Positions 1-8,740 of a stretch of DNA of 64,000 nucleotides are shown here, in pieces. This stretch comes from Mesorhizobium sp. C432A. Its GTDB lineage: Bacteria; Pseudomonadota; Alphaproteobacteria; Rhizobiales; Rhizobiaceae. The stretch covers positions 5,956,018 through 6,020,017 of the forward strand of contig NZ_CP100470.1 of NCBI RefSeq assembly GCF_030323145.1, in the 5' to 3' direction. Both the position numbers and the translations under genes were made by a program. How positions within the stretch are numbered: the stretch's first letter is position 1; each line of letters begins with the position of its first letter. The notes below the pieces were generated by a model, which did no database searches, had not been told where the DNA came from, and saw only the letters and a list, made by a program, of their open reading frames with translations.

Positions 1-47
1 GGCTTCCACCCGGATTGCGGGAAGCGTTGCCGGCCGACCTGCGGGCG

Positions 48-944
48 TCAGTCGCGCGATATGGACAGCCCCGAGAGAAGCGGAGCGTACGCGGCGAGCC
101 TGCGGGATACGAACTCGGTGAAGAGCCGCACCCGCTTCGTCTTGCGTGTCTCGCCTTGCGTGAGAAGCCACAGTGTCCCATGCATGGGCACGTCGATCCC
201 CGGCACCCTCACCAGCAGGGGGTCGGCATCTCCGACGAAGCACGGCAGTTTCGTTATCCCAATCCCTTGGTGCGCCGCGATGATCTGCGTCTCGGCGTCA
301 GGTGTCCTGAACGGTACTCCCGTGACGTGAACTTCTCCCTCGCGCGCCCAGTCCGGAATTCCATGATTGTCTATGCCTATCCACCGGATGGGATCAGGCG
401 TGCCCGCACGCCACGCGGCTAGTCGATCGCGAGACATGTAGACGCCGCTGAACAGCTCCGGTCCCTTCAGGCCGTGAAGATTGAGCGGCAGGGTCTTGCG
501 GTCGGCGACAATGCGGATCGCGACGTCGGCCTCTCGGTTGGTCAGATTTGCCAGCTCACCGGACGACAAGATTTCCATCTCGATGTCGCGATGCAAACGC
601 GCGAAGTCGGCGAGATCCGGCATGAGCAGGTGTGTGGCGAGGAACGGTGGAAGCGTCACCCGCAAAAGCCCGCGCGCGCTCTGGTCACGACCGAAGACTC
701 GCGTCTCCAGTTGGTGCGACGACGCTTCCATCTGGGTCGCGAGATCGAGGACCTCCTCGCCCGCAGCCGTCAAGCGGTAGCCGGAAGGCAGCTTTTCGAA
801 CATCTGCGCCCCGAGGCGTTCCTCGAGCTGAGCGATGCGCCGCAGCACGGTCGAGTGGTTCACACCGAGGTGTGCGGCGGCAGCACGCACCGAGCCTACG
901 CGCGCGGCGGCAAGAAAGTAGCGAACGTCATCCCAGTCGATCAT
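48..944 (-). CDS. LysR-family transcriptional regulator
   Basis: 298 aa, the normal LysR length. An N-terminal winged helix-turn-helix spans about residues 1-60, with the typical pattern of a helix rich in A/V, then HSTVLRRI and LEERLG. The LysR substrate-binding domain follows at about 90-290. The gene is divergent from the short-chain dehydrogenase pair that begins at 1173, the usual LysR arrangement, so it probably controls those genes in response to a small aldehyde, ketone or related inducer; that target is inferred from position only. The ligand cannot be told from sequence. The start ATG matches the usual LysR N-terminus (one short strand before the HTH). Confidence 0.93.
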   Translation of the reverse strand: MIDWDDVRYFLAAARVGSVRAAAAHLGVNHSTVLRRIAQLEERLGAQMFEKLPSGYRLTAAGEEVLDLATQMEASSHQLETRVFGRDQSARGLLRVTLPPFLATHLLMPDLADFARLHRDIEMEILSSGELANLTNREADVAIRIVADRKTLPLNLHGLKGPELFSGVYMSRDRLAAWRAGTPDPIRWIGIDNHGIPDWAREGEVHVTGVPFRTPDAETQIIAAHQGIGITKLPCFVGDADPLLVRVPGIDVPMHGTLWLLTQGETRKTKRVRLFTEFVSRRLAAYAPLLSGLSISRD

Positions 945-985
945 GGTGCATTCCTGCGCAGCGAAGTGCGGCTTGCAAAGCCCAT

Positions 986-1006
986 ACTAACACGATCAGC
1001 CGTAGT
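986..1006. promoter_or_regulatory. possible LysR binding site
   Basis: A 4-bp dyad, ACTA-N13-TAGT, lies in the 228-bp divergent gap between the LysR gene and the SDR gene. LysR proteins usually bind short imperfect dyads in such gaps. The arms are very short, so this is only a candidate. Confidence 0.22.
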
Positions 1007-1172
1007 TCGTGCGGTCGCCGCGGCGTTCAATCATCTAGCTGGATCGTTTTCGCACCAGCGATGTGCGCGATTGCGCACTCACCGCCCGACTTCGGCGAAC
1101 CCATCTTGAGGCTCTCGCGGGACTTTCCCGTACAGCCAAAGATACGAGACGGCGAAACGAAGGATGCATGAC

Positions 1173-1907
1173 ATGAACAGACTGAATGGAAAGACCGCTG
1201 TGATAACTGGCGGCGCTACGGGCATCGGTCGCGCCGCAGCCAAGCGCGTTATCGAGGAGGGCGCCTTCGTCTTCATCTTCGGCCGCCGGCAGGAAGCGCT
1301 CAACGCCGCCGTGGCTGACCTTGGGCCTAGTGCCCGCGCGGTTAAGGGCTCGGTCTCGGATGAGGCCGACCTCGACCGACTCTACGCTGCGGTGAAGGCC
1401 GAGCGCGGAAGCCTCGATATCGTCTTCGCCAATGCCGGGGCGGGAAGTCTGCTTCCGCTCGGGCAGATCACCGCCAGGCACATTGACGAAACCTTCGACA
1501 CCAATGTGAAGGGTACGATCTTCACGGTCCAGAAGGCGCTGCCGCTGATGAGCCAGGGCGGTTCGATCATCCTCACCGGCTCGAGCGCCGGCACCACGGG
1601 CGCTCCGGGGTTCACTGCCTATAGCGCGAGCAAGGCGGCAGTGCGCAACCTGGCGCGGACCTGGGCGGAGGACCTGAAGGGCACCGGCATCCGGGTAAAC
1701 GTGTTGTCGCCCGGGGCGACGGCGACCGAACTCGCGAAGGAGGCGTTGGGCGAGGAAGGCCAGAAGGCCTACGGCGCGATGACTCCGCTCCAGCGCATGG
1801 CCAATCCGGCGGAGATCGGGGCCGTGGCCGCCTTTCTCGCGTCGCCGGACAGCAGCTTCATGACCGCCAGCGAAGTCGCCGTCGACGGCGGCCTGGCTCA
1901 ACTCTGA
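1173..1907 (+). CDS. SDR family NAD(P)-dependent oxidoreductase
   Basis: 244 aa classical short-chain dehydrogenase/reductase. The cofactor motif TGGATGIG is at about residues 11-18, NAGAG at about 86, catalytic Ser in the ILTGSSAG strand, then the Y-x-x-x-K pair in AYSASKAAV, and the C-terminal VDGG typical of the family. ATG at 1164 is also in frame, but AAGG lies at the right distance only from 1173, so 1173 is preferred. It probably reduces a small carbonyl compound with NADPH in the cytoplasm; the substrate is unknown. It is followed after 50 bp by a paralogue (interrupted) and then by an F420-reductase-like gene, so the three probably form one transcript. Confidence 0.93.
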   Translation: MNRLNGKTAVITGGATGIGRAAAKRVIEEGAFVFIFGRRQEALNAAVADLGPSARAVKGSVSDEADLDRLYAAVKAERGSLDIVFANAGAGSLLPLGQITARHIDETFDTNVKGTIFTVQKALPLMSQGGSIILTGSSAGTTGAPGFTAYSASKAAVRNLARTWAEDLKGTGIRVNVLSPGATATELAKEALGEEGQKAYGAMTPLQRMANPAEIGAVAAFLASPDSSFMTASEVAVDGGLAQL

Positions 1908-1957
1908 CCCCCAGCGCGGTCCGTACCTGGGCCGCGCGCAACGAAAGACAAAGAATT

Positions 1958-2710
1958 ATGAAAAAACTCGAAGGCAAGATCGCAGTCATCACGGGCTGAA
2001 GCAGCGGGATCGGATTGGCCACAGCCAAGCGCTTCGTAGAAGAAGGAGCGCACGTCGTGATTACCGGGCGAAGAGAGAAGGAGCTGAAGGAGGCCGCAGC
2101 CTTCATCATGAAAAACGTTACGACGGTCGTGGGTGACGTGTCGCTCCTGGAAGATCTGGATCGCCTCTATGCCGTCGTGAAGGTGAAACATGGTCATATC
2201 GACATTCTCTTCGCCAACGCCGGCGCGGGGACGATCGCACCGCTCGCCGTCGCTACCGAGGCACATTTTGATCAGACCTTCGATGTGAACGTGAAGGGTC
2301 TGTTCTTTACGGTGCAGAAGGCCCTTCCCCTGTTCAAAGACGGCGGTTCGATCATCCTGAATTCTTCAGTGTCGAACGTGTTGGGGCTTCCAGGGTTTAG
2401 TACCTACGCCGCGAGCAAGGCGGCTGTACGCAACTTCGCGCGCGCTTGGACACTGGAATTCAAAGACCGCAAAATCCGCGTCAATGCAATGAGTCCGGGA
2501 CCAATCGAGACGCCGGCCTTGGAGACAACGACTGGCCTTACCCCTGAGCAAGCCGAGCAAGCGGCCGCCCAGTTTGCGTCACAGATCCCAATGGGTCGCA
2601 GGGGCAAACCAGAGGAAATCGCTGCTGCCGTCACGTTCCTCGCCTCCGATGAAAGTTCTTTCGTCACCGGCGTGGATCTCGCCGTAGACGGAGGCATGGC
2701 GCAAGTCTGA
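1958..2710 (+). pseudogene. SDR family oxidoreductase interrupted by an in-frame TGA at codon 14
   Basis: The reading frame starts at ATG 1958 (MKKLEGKIAVITG) and is stopped by TGA at 1997-1999, exactly inside the TGxxxGIG cofactor loop, where a Gly or Ser codon is expected. The frame then stays open to 2710 and gives a complete SDR: SSGIG, NAGAG, a catalytic Y-x-x-x-K in TYAASKAAV, and a C-terminal VDGG. One G-to-T change (GGA to TGA) explains it. A TTG at 2015 could restart translation but would lose the nucleotide-binding loop, so an active enzyme is unlikely unless the TGA is a sequencing error. Close paralogue of the preceding gene. Confidence 0.8.
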
Positions 2711-2742
2711 CCCCGGCATTAGCACCAGATCGGAGAAGTACT

Positions 2743-3342
2743 ATGAACTATGCAATCGTAGGATTCGGCAATATCGGACAGGCCCTTGCCAAGGCGTTTG
2801 CCCGAAACGGCATCGAAGTTTCCGTTGCAACCACACGCGACCCGGAAAGCTTTGCCGCCGATGCGGCCGCGATCGGACCCACGATCATCCCCAAAAAACT
2901 GGCGGAAGCCATCAAGGCGGACATCATCTTTTTGGCTGTCCGCTTCGAGGCGCACCCGGATCTCGCGAAGGCGCTCCCCACCTGGCAGGGGAAGACGATC
3001 ATCGATGTGACCAATGCCTATGGCGTGCCCCCGGAGGAACTGGGAGGACAACCTTCTTCCAAGTTCATTGCGCAGGCCTTCTCTGGCGCAAAACTGGTCA
3101 AGGGCTTCAACCATCTGGTCGCCCCGGTGCTTGATCAGGATCCGGCCGTACATGGTGGCCGGAGGGTCGTGTTCCTGGCAAGCGACGATGATGCTGCCGC
3201 AACACAGACTGGGGAGCTTGCGGAAAATCTCGGTTTCGCGCCGATCAAGCTTGGCGGGGTGTCGGAAGGTGGCCTGCTGGTCCAGGCGCGCGGAGACAGC
3301 TGGGGTCATCTGATCTTCAAGGACTTGGTCAAATTCGACTGA
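2743..3342 (+). CDS. NADPH-dependent F420 reductase-like / NAD(P)-binding oxidoreductase
   Basis: 199 aa. It begins with a Rossmann motif (VGFGNIGQALA) followed by a strand and TTRDPE, as in the F420-dependent NADP oxidoreductase family (NADP-binding domain only). The C-terminal part, with KGFNHL and KLGGVSEGGLLVQARG, is typical of the bacterial branch, which occurs in organisms that do not make F420 and whose substrate is unknown. It follows the two SDR genes and probably shares their LysR-controlled transcript. The distal 13-bp inverted repeat at 3390-3421 may end the transcript. Confidence 0.85.
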   Translation: MNYAIVGFGNIGQALAKAFARNGIEVSVATTRDPESFAADAAAIGPTIIPKKLAEAIKADIIFLAVRFEAHPDLAKALPTWQGKTIIDVTNAYGVPPEELGGQPSSKFIAQAFSGAKLVKGFNHLVAPVLDQDPAVHGGRRVVFLASDDDAAATQTGELAENLGFAPIKLGGVSEGGLLVQARGDSWGHLIFKDLVKFD

Positions 3343-3389
3343 CGAGCGCGACGTCCCCACCGGCAAAGAAACCACGCACTCGATCGGAA

Positions 3390-3421
3390 CTCGGATCGGA
3401 TCAAGCGCGATCCGATCCGAG
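3390..3421. repeat. perfect 13-bp inverted repeat (possible terminator or operator)
   Basis: CTCGGATCGGATC, a 6-nt loop, then the exact reverse complement. It sits 48 bp after the F420-reductase-like stop. No T-run follows, so a factor-independent terminator is not assured; an attenuator or an operator for the methyltransferase gene downstream is possible. Confidence 0.5.
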
Positions 3422-3439
3422 CAAAATGGAGAAATCACT

Positions 3440-3469
3440 ATGAGCACCGAGAAGAATATCCACTCCTAA
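3440..3469 (+). CDS. nine-residue mini-ORF ahead of the methyltransferase gene
   Basis: ATG at 3440 has a GGAG about 8 nt upstream and encodes MSTEKNIHS. Its TAA stop overlaps the TAAGGAG that serves as ribosome-binding site for the methyltransferase gene at 3480. It may be a leader peptide coupling translation, or the 5' stub of a deleted gene; the degraded genes next to it make the stub plausible. Confidence 0.3.
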   Translation: MSTEKNIHS

Positions 3470-3479
3470 GGAGATTTCG

Positions 3480-4110
3480 ATGTACGACCAATCCAAGGTA
3501 TCCGAGTTAATCCGGTTCGCACGAATCGAGGCGGGCTCCACCGTGATCGACGTCTACCCTGGCGACGGAGACTGGACGCGCCTCTTCTCCGACATCGTCG
3601 GATCAGAGGGGCGGGTCTACAGCTTCGTGCCGGCCGAAGTCGCCCACTTCAAGAACGATCCGGTCGGCCTCATGCGGACGCTCGCGAAGGAGCCGGGCCG
3701 AGAGAACGTCGAAGCCGCCTCGGCGGATCTCGTCGCGATGCCGGAGGTCACGCCGCCAGCGGATGTCCTATGGCTGCACCTGTTTTACCACGATCTTCAC
3801 ACCGCCCTGGTCCAGAAGAAGGGTGCGACGGCGGCCGACTTCAATCGAGCTGTCTACAAGCGGCTGAAACCCGGTGGGTCCTACGTCATCGTCGACCACG
3901 CCGCCGCCGCTGGGTCGGGCACGAGCGACCCGGTCGCTGCATCGGATCGACCCTGCATTCGTCGGCGAGGAGGTGGAGGCGGCCGGCTTCGTACTGGACG
4001 CGGAAAGCACCGTGCTGGTGAATAAGGATGACCCGCACTCGATCAAGGTGTTCGATCCCGCGATCAAGGGCGAGACCGATCGCTTCGCGTTTCGGTTCGT
4101 GAAGCCCTGA
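3480..4110 (+). pseudogene. class I SAM-dependent methyltransferase, frameshifted
   Basis: The first frame (3480 to about 3929) gives the N-terminal and central part of a small class I methyltransferase: a SAM-binding strand and loop (VIDVYPGDGDW), LWLHLFYHDLH, and the RLKPGGSYVIVDH strand. The C-terminal third (SLHRIDPAFV, VEAAGFVLDAES, FDPAIKGETDRF, FRFVKP) continues one frame over to 4110. The break lies near 3927-3931 (GACCCGG where GACACCCGG would be continuous), most simply a 2-nt loss from an AC repeat. If real, the protein loses its C-terminal strands; it could be a sequencing error. Strong SD (TAAGGAG) upstream. Confidence 0.75.
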
Positions 4111-4149
4111 CAGCTCCCGGGCGCCGACTTCATGTCGACCTCCCATTGA

Positions 4150-4239
4150 GTCCATCAACTCGGGTTCGCACCCGTCAAGCTGGGAAAGCTCAACGAGGAT
4201 GGCGCGCTGGTGCACGCACGCGATGCGGCAGCGCCTTGA
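4150..4239 (+). pseudogene. 3' remnant of a second F420-reductase-like gene
   Basis: After an in-frame TGA at 4147 the frame reads LGFAPVKLGKLNEDGALVHA and ends at TGA 4237. This matches the C-terminal end of the F420-reductase-like protein at 2743 (LGFAPIKLGGVSEGGLLVQA), so it is the last 29 codons or so of a lost paralogue. The remaining gap to 4380 holds nothing recognisable. Confidence 0.6.
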
Positions 4240-4380
4240 AGGCGTCCGAGGTGATGATGGCACAAGGTTCTGGAGCACACCTGCCGCAGGTTCCTGATCT
4301 GAACTTGATGAAATGACGGAAGTCGCCGCGCCGTTGAGGGAGCCGGCGCATCCCCTCAGGGATGCGCCGGGACAAACGGT

Positions 4381-4974
4381 TCAAGAATGGTGGATTTCCG
4401 TTCCCAGCACCTTCAGGCATTCACGGATGAACGCCGCAAGCGCGGTCCAGCCTTTGGCTGAAACCATGGTCCCATCGACATAGGCGTCGGTGGGAGACAA
4501 ATCGATATAAGTGCCGCCGGCAAGCGTCACCTCCGGCTCGCAAGCGGCGAGCGCCGCCACCTTCTTGCCGCGCACGACGCCGTCGACCGCGATCAGAATC
4601 TGGACGCCATGGCAGATCGTGAAGATCGGCTTTTTCGCCTCGTGGAAATGGCGCACCATTGCCTGTATCCGCTTGTCGGTGCGGATGTATTCGGGGCCAC
4701 GACCGCCGGCGCAATAGACAGCGTCGTACTGGCTCAGCTGCTTCTCGGCGTCGGCAAAGGTCTTGTTGATCAGCGCGTTGTGGCCGGGCTTTTCGGTGTA
4801 GGTCTGATCGCCCTCGAAATCGTGCAGCGATGTCTTGATCATGTCTCCGGCGCTTTTGTCGGGGCACACGACATGAACGGTGTGTCCCACCGCTTCCATC
4901 GCCTGCTGATAGACGAAGATTTCATACTCCTCGGTGAAATCACCGGTCAGCATCAGGATTTTTTTGGCTGGCAT
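4381..4974 (-). CDS. DJ-1/PfpI family protein (glutamine amidotransferase-like)
   Basis: 197 aa. The DJ-1/PfpI fold is clear: KKILMLTGDFTEEYE at the N-terminus places the conserved Glu, AVYCAGGRGPE forms the central loop, and FTICHGVQIL carries the nucleophile-elbow Cys with the adjacent His. Members act as glyoxalase III, chaperones or stress hydrolases; which one applies cannot be read here. It points toward the broken methyltransferase and is separated from the GntR gene by 158 bp. The redox and detoxification neighbourhood fits a carbonyl-stress role, but this is inference. Confidence 0.9.
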   Translation of the reverse strand: MPAKKILMLTGDFTEEYEIFVYQQAMEAVGHTVHVVCPDKSAGDMIKTSLHDFEGDQTYTEKPGHNALINKTFADAEKQLSQYDAVYCAGGRGPEYIRTDKRIQAMVRHFHEAKKPIFTICHGVQILIAVDGVVRGKKVAALAACEPEVTLAGGTYIDLSPTDAYVDGTMVSAKGWTALAAFIRECLKVLGTEIHHS

Positions 4975-5132
4975 GTCTTTTCCTCTCGGCTTGTTTCAGG
5001 GGCGAGGTGCACTGCGCCTCCTTCCCGGTATCGAAATCGGCTCAGAACGGGGAGTAGAATTCGTAGGCGGCAGGCTGGGCGAACAGCGGCGCGCCGCGCT
5101 TGAGGGTGCCTCGGGCAAGCAACATCGCCAGG

Positions 5133-5831
5133 CTACTCGAACGCAGGCAGGAGCCTGTCCCGCGAATTTTCGATGTGCGCACGCATGGCTTTTTCGGCGG
5201 CGTCCGGATCGCCCGCGGCAAAGGCAGCGAGAATAGCCTCGTGCTCGTCGAGCGCCTCTTCGGTCACCCTGGAGTGATACATCAGGCGGAAGATATGGAA
5301 GTGGGTATGCTGGTGATTCAGCGTCTCGCGAATGAGTTCGTTCTGGGCGAACTCGACGATCTTGTCGTGGAAGATCGCATCCTGACGGGCGAAGTTCGAA
5401 TAGCGCAGGCGTTCGTCTTTCCCCACCCGCCGAGCCATGACGCCGGCCGTCTCCTGCAGCGCGGCAAGGCGCTCGCCGTCCATTGTTGCGGTGGCTTTGG
5501 CCGCGGCGGCAGGTTCAAGCAATAGACGCAGCTCGTAAAGCTCGTCGAAGCGCCGGCGGGTGATTTGCGGGGCGGCGCGATAGCCGATCAGGTGGGTTTT
5601 CAGAACCAGCCCTTCCCCCTCCAGCCTGCCAAGCGCTTCACGAATGGGGGTATGCGAGACGTTGAATTCCTTGACGAGATTGTCGACGGTGATGCGCGAT
5701 CCCGGAGCAATCCTCAAAGACATGAGCTGCGCGAAGATTGCTTCGTAAACGTCGCCAGCCAGACTGTTGGCGCGCTGAATACGACCGGTCGCACGGGCTT
5801 CATTGTCAACCGTCAGGTCCGTGTTCTGCAT
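5133..5831 (-). CDS. GntR family transcriptional regulator with FCD domain
   Basis: 232 aa from ATG 5831, which has AGAGG at a good distance; ATG 5864 gives an 11-residue extension without a clear ribosome site. The winged HTH is at about 30-90 (VKEFNVSHTPIREALGRLE is typical of the FadR subfamily). The C-terminal helical FCD ligand domain starts near ELYELRLLLEP and carries the spaced Asp and His residues that bind metal in this family. Divergent from the Fe-alcohol dehydrogenase operon at 6004, with a 7-bp dyad between them, so it is probably its repressor, released by an acid metabolite. Confidence 0.92.
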   Translation of the reverse strand: MQNTDLTVDNEARATGRIQRANSLAGDVYEAIFAQLMSLRIAPGSRITVDNLVKEFNVSHTPIREALGRLEGEGLVLKTHLIGYRAAPQITRRRFDELYELRLLLEPAAAAKATATMDGERLAALQETAGVMARRVGKDERLRYSNFARQDAIFHDKIVEFAQNELIRETLNHQHTHFHIFRLMYHSRVTEEALDEHEAILAAFAAGDPDAAEKAMRAHIENSRDRLLPAFE

Positions 5832-5887
5832 CGTTTGCCTCTTGACAGAACCACCCACTAACATGATGCTCCGCGAAACTCAATCCT

Positions 5888-5914
5888 ATATCCTATACGA
5901 TTTTATGAGGATAT
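5888..5914. promoter_or_regulatory. candidate GntR operator
   Basis: ATATCCT-N13-AGGATAT, a perfect 7-bp dyad in the AT-rich divergent gap between the GntR gene and the dehydrogenase operon. Position fits a shared operator; binding is inferred. Confidence 0.45.
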
Positions 5915-6003
5915 CGCATGATCATGACCTGCAGCGCCGAGGTCGGCCTCTGGCACGAAGCCAAGCCTGTCGGCTTCCAACCCGTCTTCGCAGGATCTTG
6001 TGC

Positions 6004-7233
6004 ATGAGCTTGTTTGCAGCGGCGCGCCTGCCGAGCGAGATTCTGTTCGGCAAAGGCCAGCGCCATGTCCTCCCTGCCATCGCCGCCAAATATGGGCGCC
6101 GCGCGTTCGTCTGTACCGATGAGCGCTTCGCGGCGACGTCGCAGTTCGCCGAGATTCTCGCTGGCTTGCACAACGCGGCGATCGAGACGTTGGTCTTCGA
6201 CCGAACGCTGCCGGATGTGCCGCGCGACAGCGTCGCCGCCTGCATTGCGCAAGCGAAAGATTTCAAGCCGGACATGGTGATCGGCATCGGGGGCGGCAGC
6301 TGCCTGGACATGGCCAAATGCGCTGCACTTCTGCTCAGCCATGGCGGCAAGCTCGAGGACTACTATGGCGAGTTCAAGGTACCCGGCCCTACCCTTCCGG
6401 TAATCGCAGTGCCGACGACGGCTGGAACAGGCTCCGAGGTGACCCCCGTCGCCGTGATCTCCGACCCGGATCGGACGCTGAAAGTGGGTATCGCCAGTCC
6501 GCATCTCATCGCGGCAGTGGCGCTTTGCGATCCGGATCTGACGGTGACCTGTCCACCGTCCTTGACGGCGATCGCCGGCGCCGACGCGCTGACGCACGCA
6601 ATCGAGGCCTATACAGCGGCCAAACGCGGCGTCGACCCTCATTTACCGCAACAGCACGTGTTCATCGGCAAGAGCGCTCTGACCGACCATTTCGCGCTTC
6701 TGGCCATCAGGCTGCTCGGCCGCAGTCTCGAAAAGGCATATCGCGACGGATCGGACGAGGATGCGCGCGCCGACGTCATGATGGGAGCGCTGGCCGCCGG
6801 TTGCGCCTTCGGTACGGCGGGAACGGCCGCCGCCCATGCGGTGCAGTATCCCGTTGGCGCGCTTACCCACACCCCGCATGGCCTGGGAGTGGCCACGATG
6901 CTGCCCTACGTGATGACCTACAATCTGGCCGCAGCAGCCGCGGAGATTGCGGAAGTCGGCACTGCTCTCGGCCTTTCCCATCAGGGCGGCGGCGACGCCG
7001 ATGCCTTGGCGCACGCCACCATCCGTGAGGTGAGCCGGCTGTTCGGCGCCATCGGCATCACACCGACATTGGCCGAACTGGGTCTTCCCGAAGACAAGAT
7101 CGACTGGACGGCTGAGCAGGCGCTGGGCATCGACCGGTTGATCAAGAACAATCCCCGCCCGTTCGACCTTGCCGCGATGCGACGGCTGGTCAGGGCTGCT
7201 TATGGCGGCGACATGTCCGCCACCATGATGTGA
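6004..7233 (+). CDS. iron-containing alcohol dehydrogenase
   Basis: 409 aa from ATG 6004; an upstream extension is open but overlaps the GntR start and codes nothing family-like. N-terminal Rossmann-like part has GIGGGSCLDMAK for nucleotide binding and VPTTAGTGSEVTP. The metal-binding part has ADALTHAIEAY and HTPHGLGVA, whose Asp and His residues hold Fe2+ in group III dehydrogenases. It likely oxidises a hydroxy-acid or alcohol to its aldehyde with NAD+. The next gene is a semialdehyde-type dehydrogenase, so 4-hydroxybutyrate to succinate semialdehyde is an attractive guess, as in the Agrobacterium attKLM operon; the substrate is not proven by sequence. Confidence 0.9.
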   Translation: MSLFAAARLPSEILFGKGQRHVLPAIAAKYGRRAFVCTDERFAATSQFAEILAGLHNAAIETLVFDRTLPDVPRDSVAACIAQAKDFKPDMVIGIGGGSCLDMAKCAALLLSHGGKLEDYYGEFKVPGPTLPVIAVPTTAGTGSEVTPVAVISDPDRTLKVGIASPHLIAAVALCDPDLTVTCPPSLTAIAGADALTHAIEAYTAAKRGVDPHLPQQHVFIGKSALTDHFALLAIRLLGRSLEKAYRDGSDEDARADVMMGALAAGCAFGTAGTAAAHAVQYPVGALTHTPHGLGVATMLPYVMTYNLAAAAAEIAEVGTALGLSHQGGGDADALAHATIREVSRLFGAIGITPTLAELGLPEDKIDWTAEQALGIDRLIKNNPRPFDLAAMRRLVRAAYGGDMSATMM

Positions 7234-7252
7234 CCGACCAGGAGTTCATCCA

Positions 7253-8740
7253 ATGAACATTGCCGCAGGCATATCCGACGAGGATCAAGATATGTTCGAC
7301 TACGCCACGGTCTCGCACGGTCTCTACATTGGCGGACGCTGGCGGCCTTCATCGGAGGGTCGCGTGATCGAAGTGGTCGATCCCTCGACTGAAGCCGTGA
7401 TCGCTGCGGTTCCCGATGCAACGCTCGCCGACGCCGCCGCCGCCGTCGACGCTGCCGCGAAGGCGGCGGCCGGCTGGCGCGAGACCCCGCCACGCAGGCG
7501 ATCGGAAATCCTGCGGCGCTGCTTCGAACTGATGACCGAACGGATGGAGACGTTGGCTGCGCTGATCTCGCTGGAGAACGGCAAGGCGCTGCGCGATGCG
7601 CGCGGTGAAGTCGCCTACGCCGCTGAGTTTTTCCGCTGGAACGCCGAGGAGGCGGTCCGCATCAGCGGCGAGTTCGGCCTTGCACCCTCGGGCGCGAACC
7701 GGATCATTGTCGACTACCATCCCATCGGCATTTGCGTGCTCATCACGCCATGGAATTTCCCAGCCGCCATGGCGACACGTAAAATCGCTCCGGCGCTGGC
7801 GGCCGGCTGTACGGTGATCCTGAAGCCCGCCAGCGAGACGCCGCTGACGGCCTATGCGCTTGCGGCGCTCTACGAGGAAGCCGGCGTGCCGCCCGGCGTC
7901 GTCAACGTCCTGACGACCTCGACCCCCGGACCGGTGACGGCGGCCATGCTGGCCGATCCGCGCGTGCGAAAGCTGTCCTTCACCGGCTCGACCGGCGTCG
8001 GGCGCGTGCTGCTGGCCGAAGCCGCAAAGCACGTCATTTCCTGTTCCATGGAGCTTGGCGGCAACGCACCCTTCATCGTCTTCGACGACGCCGACCTGGA
8101 AGCCGCCCTCGACGGTGCGATGGTTGCCAAGATGCGCAACGCCGGCGAAGCCTGCACGGCCGCCAACCGGCTTTACGTCCAGGCCGGCATCCATGATGCC
8201 TTCGCGGAAGGCTTGAGCAAACGCATGGCGGCACTCAACCTGGGCCCGGGCACAGACTCAGACACAGAATGCGGGCCGATGATCACCAGGAAGGCTGTGC
8301 ACAAGATCGACCGGCTTGTGCAGGACGCCGTTGCCCGCGGCGCCAAAATCCTGTGTGGCGGCGGCGTATCTGAAGGCAGAGGCTTTTTCTATCCGCCAAC
8401 GGTGCTCAAGGACGTGCCGGCCGACGTTGCCATGGCTCACGAGGAGATCTTCGGTCCCGTGGCGCCGATCAGTCGCTTCGACAGCGAGGCGGAGGTCATC
8501 GCCAAGGCCAACGACACAGAATACGGTCTCGCGGCCTACATCTACACGCGCGACCTGGCCAGAGGAATGCGCGTGGCATCAAAGATCGAGTCGGGCATGA
8601 TCGCGCTCAACCGCGGCCTGATGTCGGATCCGGCGGCGCCCTTCGGCGGAGTCAAGCAAAGCGGGTTGGGGCGAGAAGGCGGCCAGAAGCATGGCGTTGC
8701 CGAGTTCATGGAGGCCAAGTACATCGCCGTGACCCTGTGA
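7253..8740 (+). CDS. NAD(P)-dependent aldehyde dehydrogenase, succinate-semialdehyde type
   Basis: 495 aa, typical length. Motifs: [21 protein letters not shown] and [10 protein letters not shown] for cofactor binding, FTGSTGVGR, the general base Glu in [16 protein letters not shown], and the catalytic Cys in [14 protein letters not shown]. The C-terminus has [18 protein letters not shown], as in the GabD branch. AGGAG stands 9 nt before the ATG. It overlaps the following hydrolase gene by 4 nt and begins 19 bp after the Fe-alcohol dehydrogenase, so the three are one operon: alcohol to aldehyde to acid. Confidence 0.92.
   Translation: MNIAAGISDEDQDMFDYATVSHGLYIGGRWRPSSEGRVIEVVDPSTEAVIAAVPDATLADAAAAVDAAAKAAAGWRETPPRRRSEILRRCFELMTERMETLAALISLENGKALRDARGEVAYAAEFFRWNAEEAVRISGEFGLAPSGANRIIVDYHPIGICVLITPWNFPAAMATRKIAPALAAGCTVILKPASETPLTAYALAALYEEAGVPPGVVNVLTTSTPGPVTAAMLADPRVRKLSFTGSTGVGRVLLAEAAKHVISCSMELGGNAPFIVFDDADLEAALDGAMVAKMRNAGEACTAANRLYVQAGIHDAFAEGLSKRMAALNLGPGTDSDTECGPMITRKAVHKIDRLVQDAVARGAKILCGGGVSEGRGFFYPPTVLKDVPADVAMAHEEIFGPVAPISRFDSEAEVIAKANDTEYGLAAYIYTRDLARGMRVASKIESGMIALNRGLMSDPAAPFGGVKQSGLGREGGQKHGVAEFMEAKYIAVTL

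Noticed and set aside
1997..1999. Selenocysteine at the TGA of the SDR gene
   Set aside because: The position is a Gly/Ser of the cofactor loop, not catalytic, and no SECIS-like hairpin was seen just after it.
5803..6003. 67-residue N-terminal extension of the Fe-alcohol dehydrogenase
   Set aside because: It would overlap the start of the divergent GntR gene and the operator; the extension has no family similarity.
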